From G965218495 sp965218495 (lineage in GTDB: Bacteria > Bacteroidota > Rhodothermia > Rhodothermales > Bin80), in assembly GCA_965218495.1 (NCBI GenBank), contig OZ244626.1:3782001-3846000 (forward strand): a stretch of DNA of 64,000 nucleotides, read 5' to 3'. This document shows, in pieces, positions 27,315-36,151 of this stretch. The translations under genes and the position numbers were made by a program. The stretch's first letter is position 1. Each line of letters opens with the position of its first letter. The notes beneath the pieces are model-generated. The model saw only the letters and a list, made by a program, of their open reading frames with translations. It was not told where the DNA came from and did no database searches.

Positions 27315-28815
27315 GAGCCTCTTGCAAAAACCACGAAACAGGTGGTTTTTCCTTTTGCGGGCGAGGGGAGATAAGGGACTGGCGCCTCCGATTTTGGTAT
27401 CTTCAGAGGTATCCTAAATCTCTAAGACAACGGAGGCAGCCATGTCCCTTGGGAGGAAGGTACTATGCTCTTGAATAAGTCACCAAAAGACGCTCTTCTC
27501 CTGTGCGGAGGAGTTGCTCGGTCCATTGACCGAGCTGCAGACGAAGCTCTTGAACGTGTTGGATATCGTTCGCGTTGAGTGCTATCTGCGCAGCGATCCC
27601 ACGGTAGCGCGCGGGCGTCCGCTGCAGGATCGTGCGGCGCTTGCACGGGCGTTTCTGGCGAAGGCGGTCTACAATATTGGTACGACCCGCGCGTTGATTG
27701 ACCGGATTTGCTCGGACCCACAGTTGCGCCGCTTGTGTGGGTGGGAACGTCAAGACCAGGTTCCAAGCGAGGCAACCTTTTCACGCGCATTCGCAGAGTT
27801 CGCCATGACTAGTCTTCCAGATCAGATGCATCGTGCGCTGATCGAATCGTGCTACCAGGAGGGGCTGGTTGGACATATCTCACGTGATTCGACGGCGATC
27901 CAGGCTCGCGAGCGCCCTGCTGCGAAGGAGCGGGCGCCTGCCAAACGCAAGCTTGGGCGACCACGTACGGGAGAGGAATCTGCAATGAAGGAGCGGCGCG
28001 TCGTGCGCCAGTTGGGTATGAGCCTGCAGGAGATGGAAGACGACCTGCCAAAGAAGTGCAACCGGGGAGTCAAGCGCAATGCCAAGGGCTACAAGCAAAG
28101 TTGGAGCGGCTATTAGCTGCACGCTGATGTGGCAGATGGGGGCGTACCGATCAGTTGCATCGTGACGTCCGCGTCCGTGCATGACAGTCAGGTGGCCATT
28201 CCGCTGGGGACCAGGTCCGCAGAGCTGGTCACGAGTTTATACGATTTGATGGATAGCGCCTATGATGTGGAGGAGATACGCCTTCACAGCCAGCGTCTTG
28301 GACATGTGCCGATCATTGACCAGCACCCGCGTACACGCGCTGGGAAGGAGGCGCTAAAGCGTGAGGCGAAGGCCCAGCGTGCGGCTGGGTTTGTACCGCC
28401 CGTGCGTGAGCGCTACAAGGAGCGTTCGTCCGTCGAGCGCGTCTTTGGCCGCCTCAAGGACGAGTATAGCGGCCGTCACGTTCGCGTACGTGGCAACACA
28501 AAGGTGCAGTGTCACCTCATGTTCGGTATGCTCGCGCTGACCGTGGACCAGATGGTGCGACTGCTGGGCTAAACGACCTCAGCTGAGCGCAGAAAGGCGC
28601 CTGTCGTGCCAGGTGTGCAGGATAGGTGTGCATGATTGTCACAGCCCATCGCCGACATCTGTCATCCCCGGTCGCAATCGCTGCAACGCTTAGCGTTTTC
28701 GAAGTGCGAAAACCACATCGGCGTCCTTCATTCTTCAATCCACTGAATGCATGCTGAATTGGAGCGCCGATTGTCTATACTGACAATCCCGGCAGCCCAT
28801 TTATGCAAGAGCCTC
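27315..28815 (+). mobile_element. IS5/IS1182-like element, inactive copy B
   Basis: A complete 1501-bp IS with both terminal repeats: GAGCCTCTTGCAAAAA at the left, and at the right the inverse of GAGGCTCTTGCATAAA. Its transposase frame (27442-28572) is broken by two nonsense codons. It is nearly identical to copy C at 29725. Confidence 0.9.
27442..28572 (+). pseudogene. DDE transposase (IS5/IS1182-like), two nonsense codons
   Basis: Collinear with the 376-codon transposase of copy C. Codon 11 is TGA (27472-27474) where copy C has TGG. The Lys codon in SWSGYKLH is TAG (28114-28116). Length and frame are otherwise kept, so decay is recent. The C-terminal half with ERVFGRLKDE is intact but has no start. 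Transposition would depend on enzyme from copy C. Confidence 0.9.
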
Positions 28816-29042
28816 GTGTGTACCATCGTGATGATGGCCTGGAAACAAGCCAGAAACGGCAATGAATCCGCATCATCTCCTATTGTTTCCCGTTGTATAC
28901 AACATTGCACTCATCTAATTAGGGGAAGAGCCAATTTATTAAAACTTCACGAGCACTGGTTTCATTTTGCCATGCACATTCCGCTGGAAGTGTTATATTG
29001 GGGCCGTCGTACCTATTCACGTAAGCGAAGCGAGGTAACACC

Positions 29043-29285
29043 ATGAGCTATAAAGAAATATGCACATTATGGAGTTTCGAAAACCCTTATAACTCGGCAG
29101 AGTTAGATAGAATGAAGAAGGCTTGCCAAATGGCAAATACCCACTTGGATACAATGGGATACAGTGGCGAACTGCATGTCGGTTATGAAGAGGGCAAACA
29201 CAAATTTACATTTGTTGGACAGCATCTCTCTCAACAAGATGAAGAGGTTCTTGTTCAGCTTTTACGGGACTGCATTGACCTGTAA
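29043..29285 (+). CDS. Small hypothetical protein, transposon passenger
   Basis: An 80-aa acidic, soluble-looking protein (starts MSYKEICTLWSFENPYNSAE, ends EVLVQLLRDCIDL) with AAGCGAAGCGAGG upstream of the ATG. I do not recognise the family. It is more AT-rich than the surrounding genome, as is the next gene 41 bases downstream, so the pair probably came from a different host. Both are enclosed by the two IS copies of the composite transposon. No signal peptide or membrane segment is seen. Confidence 0.6.
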   Translation: MSYKEICTLWSFENPYNSAELDRMKKACQMANTHLDTMGYSGELHVGYEEGKHKFTFVGQHLSQQDEEVLVQLLRDCIDL

Positions 29286-29326
29286 GCGTCCGGTCGAGTT
29301 CATCCTTCATCTAACCAGAGATTGTT

Positions 29327-29611
29327 ATGTCTGAACAAGAACCGTCACAAGAGACAGAAGGGATAACGGCCAAAGAGAAACGGGAAAACAGAAAGAGTTG
29401 GGTTCGTGTAATTGTTACCTATGTGGCTGCTGCATTCATATTCGTTGGGGGAGGATCGTTGATAGTGATATTTGGCCTTAAGTGTAAAGAAGATGAAGCC
29501 ATGAATGTCTTCAATATTATCCTTCCTATTGCAGCAGGTATTGTGACGTACTGGTTTGCTACACGGTCAAACCAGAAAGCTAACAAGAACGGTCAAACCG
29601 GCCACGCCTAG
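29327..29611 (+). CDS. Small two-helix membrane protein, transposon passenger
   Basis: A 94-aa protein with a charged N-terminus (EGITAKEKRENRKSW) and two predicted membrane helices, VIVTYVAAAFIFVGGGSLIV and NIILPIAAGIVTYWFAT. It ends in a short polar tail. Family not recognised. It shares orientation and AT-rich composition with the 80-aa gene upstream, which suggests a small operon. A holin- or toxin-like role can be imagined from the size and topology, but nothing in the sequence proves it. Confidence 0.6.
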   Translation: MSEQEPSQETEGITAKEKRENRKSWVRVIVTYVAAAFIFVGGGSLIVIFGLKCKEDEAMNVFNIILPIAAGIVTYWFATRSNQKANKNGQTGHA

Positions 29612-29724
29612 CATTAAAACCGAGAATCCTATAGTGACGTCCCAAAACGAGTCAATTCCTTTGGTCAAGAATTTCATTGGTGTTAAAAGCGGAATGTGCA
29701 TGGCTATATGAGACCAGTGCTCGT

Positions 29725-31227
29725 GAGCCCCTTGCAAAAACCCCCCGAAACAGGTGGTTTTTCCCTTTGCGGGCGAGGGGAGATAAGGGACTGGCGCCTC
29801 CGATTTTGGTATCTTCAGAGGTACTCTAAATCTCTAAGACAACGGAGGCAGCCATGTCCCTTGGAAGGAAGATACTGTGTTCTTGGATAAGTCACCAAAA
29901 GACGCTCTTCTCCTGTGCGGAGGAGTTGCTCGGTCCTTTGACCGAGTTGCAGACGAAGCTCTTGAACGTGTTGGATATCGTTCGCGTTGAGTGCTATCTG
30001 CGCAGCGATCCCACGGTAGCGCGCGGGCGTCCGCTGCAGGATCGTGCGGCGCTTGCACGGGCGTTTCTGGCGAAGGCGGTCTACAATATTGGTACGACCC
30101 GCGCGTTGATTGACCGGATTTGCTCGGACCCACAGTTGCGCCGCTTGTGTGGGTGGGAACGTCAAGACCAGGTTCCAAGCGAGGCAACCTTTTCACGCGC
30201 ATTCGCAGAGTTTGCCATGACTAGTCTTCAAGATCAGATGCATCGTGCGCTGATCGCATCGTGCTACCAGGAGGGGCTGGTTGGACATATCTCACGTGAT
30301 TCGACGGCGATCCAGGCTCGCGAGCGCCCTGCTGCGAAGGAGCCGGCGCCTGCCAAGCGCAAGCCTGGGCGACCGCGTAAGGGAGAGGAACCTGCAAAGA
30401 AGGAGCGGCGCGTCGTACGCCAGTTGGGTATGAGCCTGCAGGAGATGGAAGAAGACCTGCCAAAGAAGTGCAACCGGGGAGCCAAGCGCAATGCCAAGGG
30501 CTACAGGCAAAGCTGGAGCGGCTATAAGCTGCACACCGATGTGGCAGACGGGGGCATACCGATCAGTTGCATCATGACGTCCGCGTCGGTGCATGACAGT
30601 CAGGTGGCCATTCCACTGGGGACCAGGTCCGCAGAGCCGGTCACGAGTTTATACGATTTGATGGATAGCGCCAATGATGTGGAGGAAATACGCTTCCACA
30701 GCCAGCGTCTTGGACATGTGCCGATCATTGACCAGCACCAGCGTACACGCGCTGGAAAGGAGGCGCTAAAGCGTGAGGCGAAGGCCCAGCGTGCGGCTGG
30801 GTTTGTACCGCCGGCGCGCGAACGCTACAAAGAGCGTTCGACCGTCGAGCGCGTCTTTGGTCGCCTCAAAGACGAGTATGGCGGCCGTCACGTTCGCGTA
30901 CGTGGCAACGCGAAGGTGCAGTGTCACCTCATGTTCGGTATGCTCGCGCTGACCGTGGACCAGATGGTGCGACTGCTGGGCTAAACGACCTCACCTGAGC
31001 GCAGAAAGGTGCCTGTCGTGCCAGGTGTGCAGGATCGGTGTGCGTGATTGTCACAGCCCATCGCCGACATCTGTCCTTCCGGGTCGCAATCACTGCAACG
31101 CTTAGCGTTTTCGGAGTGCGAAACCCACATCGGCGTCTTTTTTTCTTCAACCCATTGAATGCACCCTGAATTGCAGCGGCGATTGTCTATACTGACAATC
31201 CCGGCAGCGCATTTATGCAAGAGCCTC
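29725..31227 (+). mobile_element. IS5/IS1182-like element, intact copy C
   Basis: A 1503-bp element. The left end is GAGCCCCTTGCAAAAA (one base unlike copy B) and the right end is the inverse of GAGGCTCTTGCATAAA at 31227. It holds an uninterrupted transposase at 29854-30984 and about 240 bases of 3' noncoding sequence. It is the only copy of four in the window that looks able to transpose. Confidence 0.9.
29854..30984 (+). CDS. DDE transposase (IS5/IS1182-like, DUF772 type)
   Basis: A 376-aa transposase. The N-terminal DUF772-type region (PLQDRAALARAFLAKAVYN, PSEATFSRAFAEFA) is followed by the RNase H-like core with ISRDSTAIQARE (first Asp), a basic insert (AKRKPGRPRKGEE), DLMDSANDVEE (second Asp) and ERSTVERVFGRLKDEYGGR (catalytic Glu). 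It should catalyse cut-and-paste transposition of its own IS and, using the outer ends, of the composite unit. The start at 29854 aligns with the decayed copies. Family naming rests on domain layout. IS1182 versus other IS5-related groups is not settled. Confidence 0.9.
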   Translation: MSLGRKILCSWISHQKTLFSCAEELLGPLTELQTKLLNVLDIVRVECYLRSDPTVARGRPLQDRAALARAFLAKAVYNIGTTRALIDRICSDPQLRRLCGWERQDQVPSEATFSRAFAEFAMTSLQDQMHRALIASCYQEGLVGHISRDSTAIQARERPAAKEPAPAKRKPGRPRKGEEPAKKERRVVRQLGMSLQEMEEDLPKKCNRGAKRNAKGYRQSWSGYKLHTDVADGGIPISCIMTSASVHDSQVAIPLGTRSAEPVTSLYDLMDSANDVEEIRFHSQRLGHVPIIDQHQRTRAGKEALKREAKAQRAAGFVPPARERYKERSTVERVFGRLKDEYGGRHVRVRGNAKVQCHLMFGMLALTVDQMVRLLG

Positions 31228-31784
31228 AACTGATCGCCGCGCTGCGCTACGCCTGCCGCGAAGCCGGCACGGGCGATTTTTCGCGCGACCCCGCCACAGC
31301 CCAGGCCATGTGGGGCCTGCGGCGGGAGCGTCCCCAGAAGCCCGCGCAGCTCACCGGGCTCACCTGCGAGGTGATCGTCAAGATAGAAGCCACCGCCTGC
31401 GCTCCCCGCAAAGGGCGCGGCCGGGGACGCTGCATGGAGTCGGCGGCGGCCGCAGTACTGCGCGGACACGTGGCCTACCTCACGCCCGACACCGCCGCTT
31501 GCCTGGGGCGCATCAAGCCTGCGGACGCGCGGCCCAAGGACAGGATCTTTGCCATGTCCGTGCGCACCACCGCCAACCGGGTCAAGGTGGCCGCTGAGGC
31601 CGCCGGCATGGACGGGAGCTTCGCCGGCCACTCCGGGCGCGTAGGGTGCGCAGGACCTGGCCGTCCGCGGGCTGGCCTCACCGAGCTCCAGGTCGCCGGG
31701 CGCTGGCAGTTTGCCGCCATGCCGGCGCTATACGTGCGCAAGCAGATGGCCGGCCGGGGCGCCGCTGCGAAGTACCTCATGTAG
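31228..31784 (+). pseudogene. Tyrosine recombinase, 3' portion of interrupted gene
   Basis: The frame runs from the transposon junction (LIAALRYACREAGTGDF) to a stop at 31782. The catalytic end of a tyrosine recombinase is visible: FAGHSGR (His-x-x-Arg), AGRWQ (Trp/His position) and PALYVRKQMAGRG (nucleophilic Tyr). Just after GHSGRVG the expected residues AQDLAVRG are encoded in a shifted frame, with compensating indels on either side, so the gene was damaged there too. It may have been the integrase of the island carrying the neighbouring defence genes. Confidence 0.75.
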
Positions 31785-31893
31785 ACGCTGGCCCCCGATG
31801 GAAGTCGCTGCTAGTGCGGCAGCATATGGGCCAGCATAACAAGTGGCACCGTCCCCAGCGGAGCGTAACGGCCTTCCCACAGGGTTGCCTCAA

Positions 31894-31902
31894 GTGGACC
31901 GT
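31894..31902. repeat. 9-bp target duplication, left copy (IS256-type)
   Basis: GTGGACCGT immediately left of the IS256-family element. The identical 9 bases lie at 34568-34576 on its right side. Confidence 0.9.
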
Positions 31903-31982
31903 GGGAATGCACAAATTCTAGTTGGGAATTGGAGATTTGCTGTGGAGGTGGACCCTAGCCTTCACCACTCCTTTCCCATCAT

Positions 31983-32951
31983 ATGAACCCCTCACAGCCT
32001 GTTTTGGGGAGCACTGAGGCGCCTGCAGACGCCCAGATCAATCCCTCCGGTGAGTCGCGGCGGCTTCTGATGAAGCTCTGCACGCACATACTGCAGCAGT
32101 TGACCACCGACTGGCCCATGCCGGCAGCGCGGCAGCAGCCGGCGCCACCGCCCGTAGTGATCAAGCCTTCTGCTGCGGCCCAGGACACAAAGCCGGACTT
32201 GGCGCAGTTGAATGAAGCGTGGCAGCTGTTGCATTCGCGCAGTCTGCAAGACGACCCGATCGTTGCGATCTGGCTGCGCGGGCTGTGCCCACGCGGCGTT
32301 AGCATCGTTCTTGGGGCGGGTCTGACCATCACGGGCTATCGCCGCATGCTTGGCCTGGTAGCGTGCTACCCTGAAAACGTCTCTGCTCTTACGTCCTTCG
32401 TGCAGTCGCTGTCCGATCGTGGTCTTTCGGCCGCCGACGGGCTGCTCTGTGTGCTGCCCAGCAGCACGGGACTGCAATCGGCGGTGCGCCAGGTGTTCGG
32501 CCCCAGGGTCGCTATACAGCGCTGTCTCAATACGCTTTTGGATCAAGTCACCTGTGGTCTTCCGGAAGACCTTGTTCCTGTGTATCGCAATCGCCTCCGC
32601 CAGGCATGGAACGGGTTCGATGCCCGGGAAGCTGAACGCGCACTCACCCGTATTCACCAGGACTTGACGCGCATCAATCGGTCCGCAGCGAAGGTTCTAT
32701 GGGAGGGCCTGGAGCAATCTCTGACGATTCAACGCACGGGCATGCTGCTCAAGCTCGACCGGGGGCTGCGCGTGATGCGCTTCATGGATGCCATCAGTCG
32801 CAGGTTGCAGGCCCCGGCCAGCGCCGTTTTCCAGCAACGCGAACAGATGGCACTGGCGCTGTTGGAACACGAGGCTCAGCTGCGCCGTGTGGCCCATGCG
32901 GCCCATCTGCCACAACTTCGTGAGACTCTCATCAACCTCAACGCCGTATGA
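31983..32951 (+). CDS. IS256 transposase-like protein lacking catalytic residues
   Basis: A 322-aa protein that aligns by eye to the catalytic half of the transposase encoded next to it: GLSAADGLLCVLPSSTGL against GFTHTDKLLVQVDGSRGL, then VFGPRVAIQRCLNTL against VFGDAVVFQRCQWHK, and LRQAWNGFDAREAERALTRI against LQAAWELPTYKEARAALVSL. The positions of the three acidic residues are changed (D179 to R99, D239 to P159, no Glu at the E351 position), and the C-x2-H pair has lost its His. It cannot be an active transposase. A regulatory or complex-forming role is plausible. Its stop overlaps the transposase start by 4 bases. Confidence 0.75.
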   Translation: MNPSQPVLGSTEAPADAQINPSGESRRLLMKLCTHILQQLTTDWPMPAARQQPAPPPVVIKPSAAAQDTKPDLAQLNEAWQLLHSRSLQDDPIVAIWLRGLCPRGVSIVLGAGLTITGYRRMLGLVACYPENVSALTSFVQSLSDRGLSAADGLLCVLPSSTGLQSAVRQVFGPRVAIQRCLNTLLDQVTCGLPEDLVPVYRNRLRQAWNGFDAREAERALTRIHQDLTRINRSAAKVLWEGLEQSLTIQRTGMLLKLDRGLRVMRFMDAISRRLQAPASAVFQQREQMALALLEHEAQLRRVAHAAHLPQLRETLINLNAV

Positions 32952-34264
32952 TGACCCATACCCCTATGCTGGATCAATCACTCATCGAGGACCTTCACGG
33001 GCTTGCGCAGAGGAATTTCATCGGCCTGGCCAGCTGCCTTGGATATCTCGATGATCTTCTTACCAAGATGGCCACATGGGTCATGGAAGCCGAAGCCCGC
33101 TTCATTTGCGGCGCACGTGGGAAGCACCGTAAGACCGGCTTTCAGCGCTGGGGGACGAATCCGGGTTCCATCCGCGTCGGTTTGGAGCGCATTGCGGTCC
33201 GCGTTCCGCGCGTGCGGAATGTACGAACCCGAAAGGAGCGTCCTCTGCAAACGTACCGCCTCTTGCGCAAGCGTGGGCTTATGGACCGGGAAAGCGTGAC
33301 CAGGGGGTTGCTGTGTGGACTCTCGCGGCGCAATTACAGGCAGGCGGCCCAGGTCTTCACCGATAGTATGGGGTTGAGTGCCAGCAGCATTGGCAACGTC
33401 TTCGTTACGCAGACGGCAGCGCTACTGAAGGAATTCGAGACGCGCCGATTCGATCAGCACACCTTTGCGGTGCTCCTGCTTGATGGCAAGTATTTGGCTG
33501 ACATGCAGATGATCGTAGCGATGGGCATCACGACCGAGGGCGAGAAGGTCGTGCTGGGCTTTGCGGAAAGTCGTACCGAGAACAGTGCGCAGGTGCAGTC
33601 GCTGTTGCAGGATTTGTTGCGTCGGGGCTTCACCCATACCGACAAGCTGTTGGTACAGGTGGACGGCAGCCGCGGGCTTCGCAAGGGGATCAGTGCGGTG
33701 TTTGGGGATGCGGTCGTATTCCAGCGCTGCCAATGGCACAAGCGTACCAATGTGACGCGTCACATCAAGAGCGAGCCAGCGGCCACGCAAATGAAGCGTC
33801 GGCTTCAGGCGGCATGGGAACTGCCCACGTACAAGGAGGCACGGGCGGCGCTTGTGTCGCTGCATGAAACGCTGCAGCGATCGTGTCCGAAGGCCGCGCG
33901 CAGTCTGGAGGAGGGTTTGGAGGATACGCTGACGCTTCACCGGTTGGGGGTGCGGAACCAGGCTGTCAGAGACAGTCTGAAGACGACGAACATCATCGAG
34001 AACCTCAACAGCATTATAGCGAACCGATCACGGAACGTGAAGCGCTGGGGATCATCGGGGATGCGTCAGCGCTGGTGCGGAGCGATATTCATGCAGTACG
34101 AGTCGAATCTGAAGCCGATACGCCGGGAGGACATGAAGGAGCTGACCCAGGCGTTGACCACCTCCGGGGGTCGAGGGGTTAGTGGGGATTCGGTCTGCCG
34201 GCCCCAAAGGACTGCAAAGGCAACACCTGGCGCTCAATGCCCCCGCGCAGTAGTGCGCTGCTGA
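32948..34264 (+). CDS. IS256-family (Mutator-type) transposase
   Basis: A 438-aa transposase with the IS256 catalytic set: LLLDGKYLAD (D179), VQVDGSRGLRKGI (D239), the CQWHK signature (C261, H264) and TTNIIENLNSII (E351). Basic N-terminal DNA-binding region around residues 50-110. The start ATG overlaps the end of the upstream frame (ATGA), implying co-translation of the two proteins. It mobilises the element spanning 31903-34567. The final 50 residues (GGRGVSGDSVCRPQ and on) are low-complexity and may be an extension of the usual C-terminus. Confidence 0.92.
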   Translation: MMTHTPMLDQSLIEDLHGLAQRNFIGLASCLGYLDDLLTKMATWVMEAEARFICGARGKHRKTGFQRWGTNPGSIRVGLERIAVRVPRVRNVRTRKERPLQTYRLLRKRGLMDRESVTRGLLCGLSRRNYRQAAQVFTDSMGLSASSIGNVFVTQTAALLKEFETRRFDQHTFAVLLLDGKYLADMQMIVAMGITTEGEKVVLGFAESRTENSAQVQSLLQDLLRRGFTHTDKLLVQVDGSRGLRKGISAVFGDAVVFQRCQWHKRTNVTRHIKSEPAATQMKRRLQAAWELPTYKEARAALVSLHETLQRSCPKAARSLEEGLEDTLTLHRLGVRNQAVRDSLKTTNIIENLNSIIANRSRNVKRWGSSGMRQRWCGAIFMQYESNLKPIRREDMKELTQALTTSGGRGVSGDSVCRPQRTAKATPGAQCPRAVVRC

Positions 34265-34648
34265 CGCTGGCATAAGCAAAACCCGCAGCTGTCCGGACGC
34301 TCTGAGGCGCTGCACCCTGCCAAGATCGCCGCTTACGCGTGCAATCAGAGGATTCCTGCGGGATTTCGTGCCCGAGAAGTCACTCCACGAGCCTGCCTAC
34401 GCCCGAAACTCCGCGTGTGAGCACGCATTTGGGCCAATTTGGGCATGCACCGGCCCATTTGCACCCACACACTCGGCCCGAAGCGCCACCTATTGCCGAA
34501 AGATATCTACTTTGAGGGCCCATCTCGGCAGAAATCGCCGAAACCCAACTCAAAATTGTGCAATCCCGTGGACCGTCGAGCTAAAGGACCTTGCTCCGAT
34601 CCCCGCGCGTCGTTACCTTGAGTCCGCCGCCATCCATGGAGACCAGAC
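34265..34648 (+). other. IS256 right tail and Mrr leader, no gene
   Basis: Noncoding end of the IS256-family element to 34567, then its target duplication (34568-34576). About 70 bases follow, leading to the Mrr-like start, including GGAGACCAGAC directly before the ATG as ribosome binding site. Confidence 0.7.
34568..34576. repeat. 9-bp target duplication, right copy (IS256-type)
   Basis: GTGGACCGT, identical to 31894-31902 on the other side of the element. Confidence 0.9.
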
Positions 34649-36133
34649 ATGCAGCAGAGTAGGAAGACCCTGCGCCAAGCGGCCATCAAACTGTTGCAGG
34701 AATTTGGCCCCATGCACTACCGCAAGCTGGCGGACGAGATCCTGAGCAGCGGCCTAGCGACATCGTCCGCCGAGAAGCCAGAAAAAGTGCTGAACAGGAC
34801 CATTACGACCGACATCAATCATAACGGCAGCAAGAGTGAGTTCATTCGACTGAGTCCTGGCGTCTATGGGTTGCGCGCTTTGCATGCCGCAGGGCTGGAG
34901 TCTGAAGGCAAGGTCCTTGGGGCATCGCCCGATCACGGCCGTCAAGGCGGGAGCGGCGTACCTGACCACTCACGGCGAGTTCGCATTCCGCTGTTTCCCA
35001 CTTACGGCGAGGTACGCCACCTGCTAAGGGTCTGGCCCGGCCGCCTCAAGGCACACGTTACGGGACTCCGTAGCGCTTTGGTGCAGCTCTGGGGTACACC
35101 CCAGAATCCTGTCGCTTGGACAGATCCCGATACATGGATTCCTGCAAAACTCTCTGGTGATATACGTGATCTCGCCATGGCCATCTGGACCGAGAGCGGC
35201 CAAGGTGTCAACCCGAGGTACACGTATGGGCACTGGCTCCTGGTCCAGAAATACGACCTTCTTGAGGAAGGCTCGGATGGCAGCCTCCTGCTCACCAACT
35301 TCGGTCGCGATTTCATCGAGCATCAAGGCGGTGACGCCGAGGCCTGCCTAGACAAGCAGGAGGGACTTCTAGAGCTTCTCGCGATGGTCTCAGACAGCGG
35401 CCCCGTCCGTGCTGCGGATCTCGTTGACGCATGGGCCGAGTACCTTGAGCAATACTCCAGATTCGGAGCGGATGCCACTGTCCGTGACACCCTACGTCGT
35501 CGTCTGAACAACCTCCTTGATCGTGGCCTGATCGATCGTGAGCGCACCAAGTACTCGGCTACTGACTCAGGGGTCGCGTACCTAAAGCGCGTCGTGACGT
35601 TGCCTGAGCCCGACGAACGACAGCAAATCCGCAAGCTGGCCAAGGCGCGAGAGGCAAGAGTTCGGACATCCCTCCGTGAACACCTCCTAGAGATGGATCC
35701 TAGAGCCTTCGAGAAGCTTGTCGGACTCCTGCTCGTCAAAATGAATTACCAGAACGTGGAGGTCGTGGGACAGTCCGGTGATGGAGGTGTCGACGTGGTT
35801 GCCGAAATAGAGCTCGGCGTCACATCGGTCCGTGAGGTGGTCCAAGCGAAGCGACACAAGCGCACCGTGCAACGTAAGGATCTGGACGCGCTGCGTGGCT
35901 CGCTGTACCGCTTCAACGCCGTACGAGGGACCATCGTCGCGACTTCCCGTTTCGCGAAGGGCGCAATGGAAGCGGCGTTCGCCCAAGGTGTCGCACCGAT
36001 CACTCTCATCGACGGGGACAGGCTTGTCGACCTGCTGATCGAGCACGGAATCGGCATCCGCAAGTACCCGATAGAGGTTCTTACTATCGATCTGGTTGGG
36101 TTATCTCAGCTAGAGAGTTTGGTGGAAGAGTAA
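34649..36133 (+). CDS. Mrr-like type IV restriction endonuclease with HARE-HTH domain
   Basis: A 494-aa protein. Residues about 5-75 (RQAAIKLLQEFGPMHYRKLA, NHNGSKSEFIRLSPGVYGL) match the HARE-HTH winged-helix domain, which is linked to reading DNA modification. A middle helical part follows. Residues about 350-470 form the Mrr catalytic domain: FEKLVGLLLVKMNYQNVEVV, GGVDVV with D382, and QAKR with Q399 and K401, the D-QxK variant used by Mrr. Mrr enzymes cut DNA carrying foreign methylation. It lies in the same island as an adenine methylase and HNH nucleases. A GGAG site precedes the ATG. It seems intact. Confidence 0.88.
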   Translation: MQQSRKTLRQAAIKLLQEFGPMHYRKLADEILSSGLATSSAEKPEKVLNRTITTDINHNGSKSEFIRLSPGVYGLRALHAAGLESEGKVLGASPDHGRQGGSGVPDHSRRVRIPLFPTYGEVRHLLRVWPGRLKAHVTGLRSALVQLWGTPQNPVAWTDPDTWIPAKLSGDIRDLAMAIWTESGQGVNPRYTYGHWLLVQKYDLLEEGSDGSLLLTNFGRDFIEHQGGDAEACLDKQEGLLELLAMVSDSGPVRAADLVDAWAEYLEQYSRFGADATVRDTLRRRLNNLLDRGLIDRERTKYSATDSGVAYLKRVVTLPEPDERQQIRKLAKAREARVRTSLREHLLEMDPRAFEKLVGLLLVKMNYQNVEVVGQSGDGGVDVVAEIELGVTSVREVVQAKRHKRTVQRKDLDALRGSLYRFNAVRGTIVATSRFAKGAMEAAFAQGVAPITLIDGDRLVDLLIEHGIGIRKYPIEVLTIDLVGLSQLESLVEE

Positions 36134-36151
36134 GCGAACAAGCATGTTCGC
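36134..36151 (+). terminator. Hairpin directly after Mrr-like stop
   Basis: GCGAACA-AGCA-TGTTCGC forms a 7-bp stem with a 4-base loop, starting at the base after the stop codon. There is no U tract, so termination is only possible, not clear. An operator-type palindrome is an alternative. Confidence 0.35.

Larger units (their letters stand above)
27315..31227 (+). mobile_element. Composite transposon flanked by AACT duplications
   Basis: Two directly repeated IS copies (27315-28815 and 29725-31227) enclose about 0.9 kb with two small genes. The outer ends are GAGCCTCTTGCAAAAA and the inverse of GAGGCTCTTGCATAAA. AACT lies immediately outside both ends, at 27311-27314 and 31228-31231. Removing the unit plus one AACT restores a continuous tyrosine-recombinase frame. 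The inner flanks (GTGT after copy B, TCGT before copy C) do not match. Together this supports one transposition of the whole unit. Confidence 0.8.
31903..34567 (+). mobile_element. IS256-family element with two reading frames
   Basis: A 2665-bp element bounded by inverted repeats: GGGAATGCACAAATTC at 31903 and the inverse of GGGATTGCACAATTTT at 34567. It has a perfect 9-bp target duplication (GTGGACCGT) outside both ends. IS256 elements usually make 8-9 bp duplications, so the boundaries are well supported. It carries a transposase-like paralogue without catalytic residues followed by a full transposase, plus about 300 noncoding bases at the right. The intact ends and frames suggest recent insertion, upstream of the Mrr-like gene. 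Confidence 0.92.

Noticed and set aside
28747..29046. A 99-codon frame between IS copy B and the passenger genes
   Set aside because: It begins inside the IS end and has no recognisable domain or ribosome binding site. It looks like read-through of the IS terminus.
28809..29728. Target duplications at the inner ends of the two IS copies
   Set aside because: The 4 bases after copy B (GTGT) and before copy C (TCGT) do not match each other, and neither matches the AACT at the outer ends.
36134..36151. LexA-type SOS box
   Set aside because: The palindrome GAAC-N6-GTTC has the wrong spacing for the GAAC-N4-GTTC type and lies after a stop codon, not before a gene.
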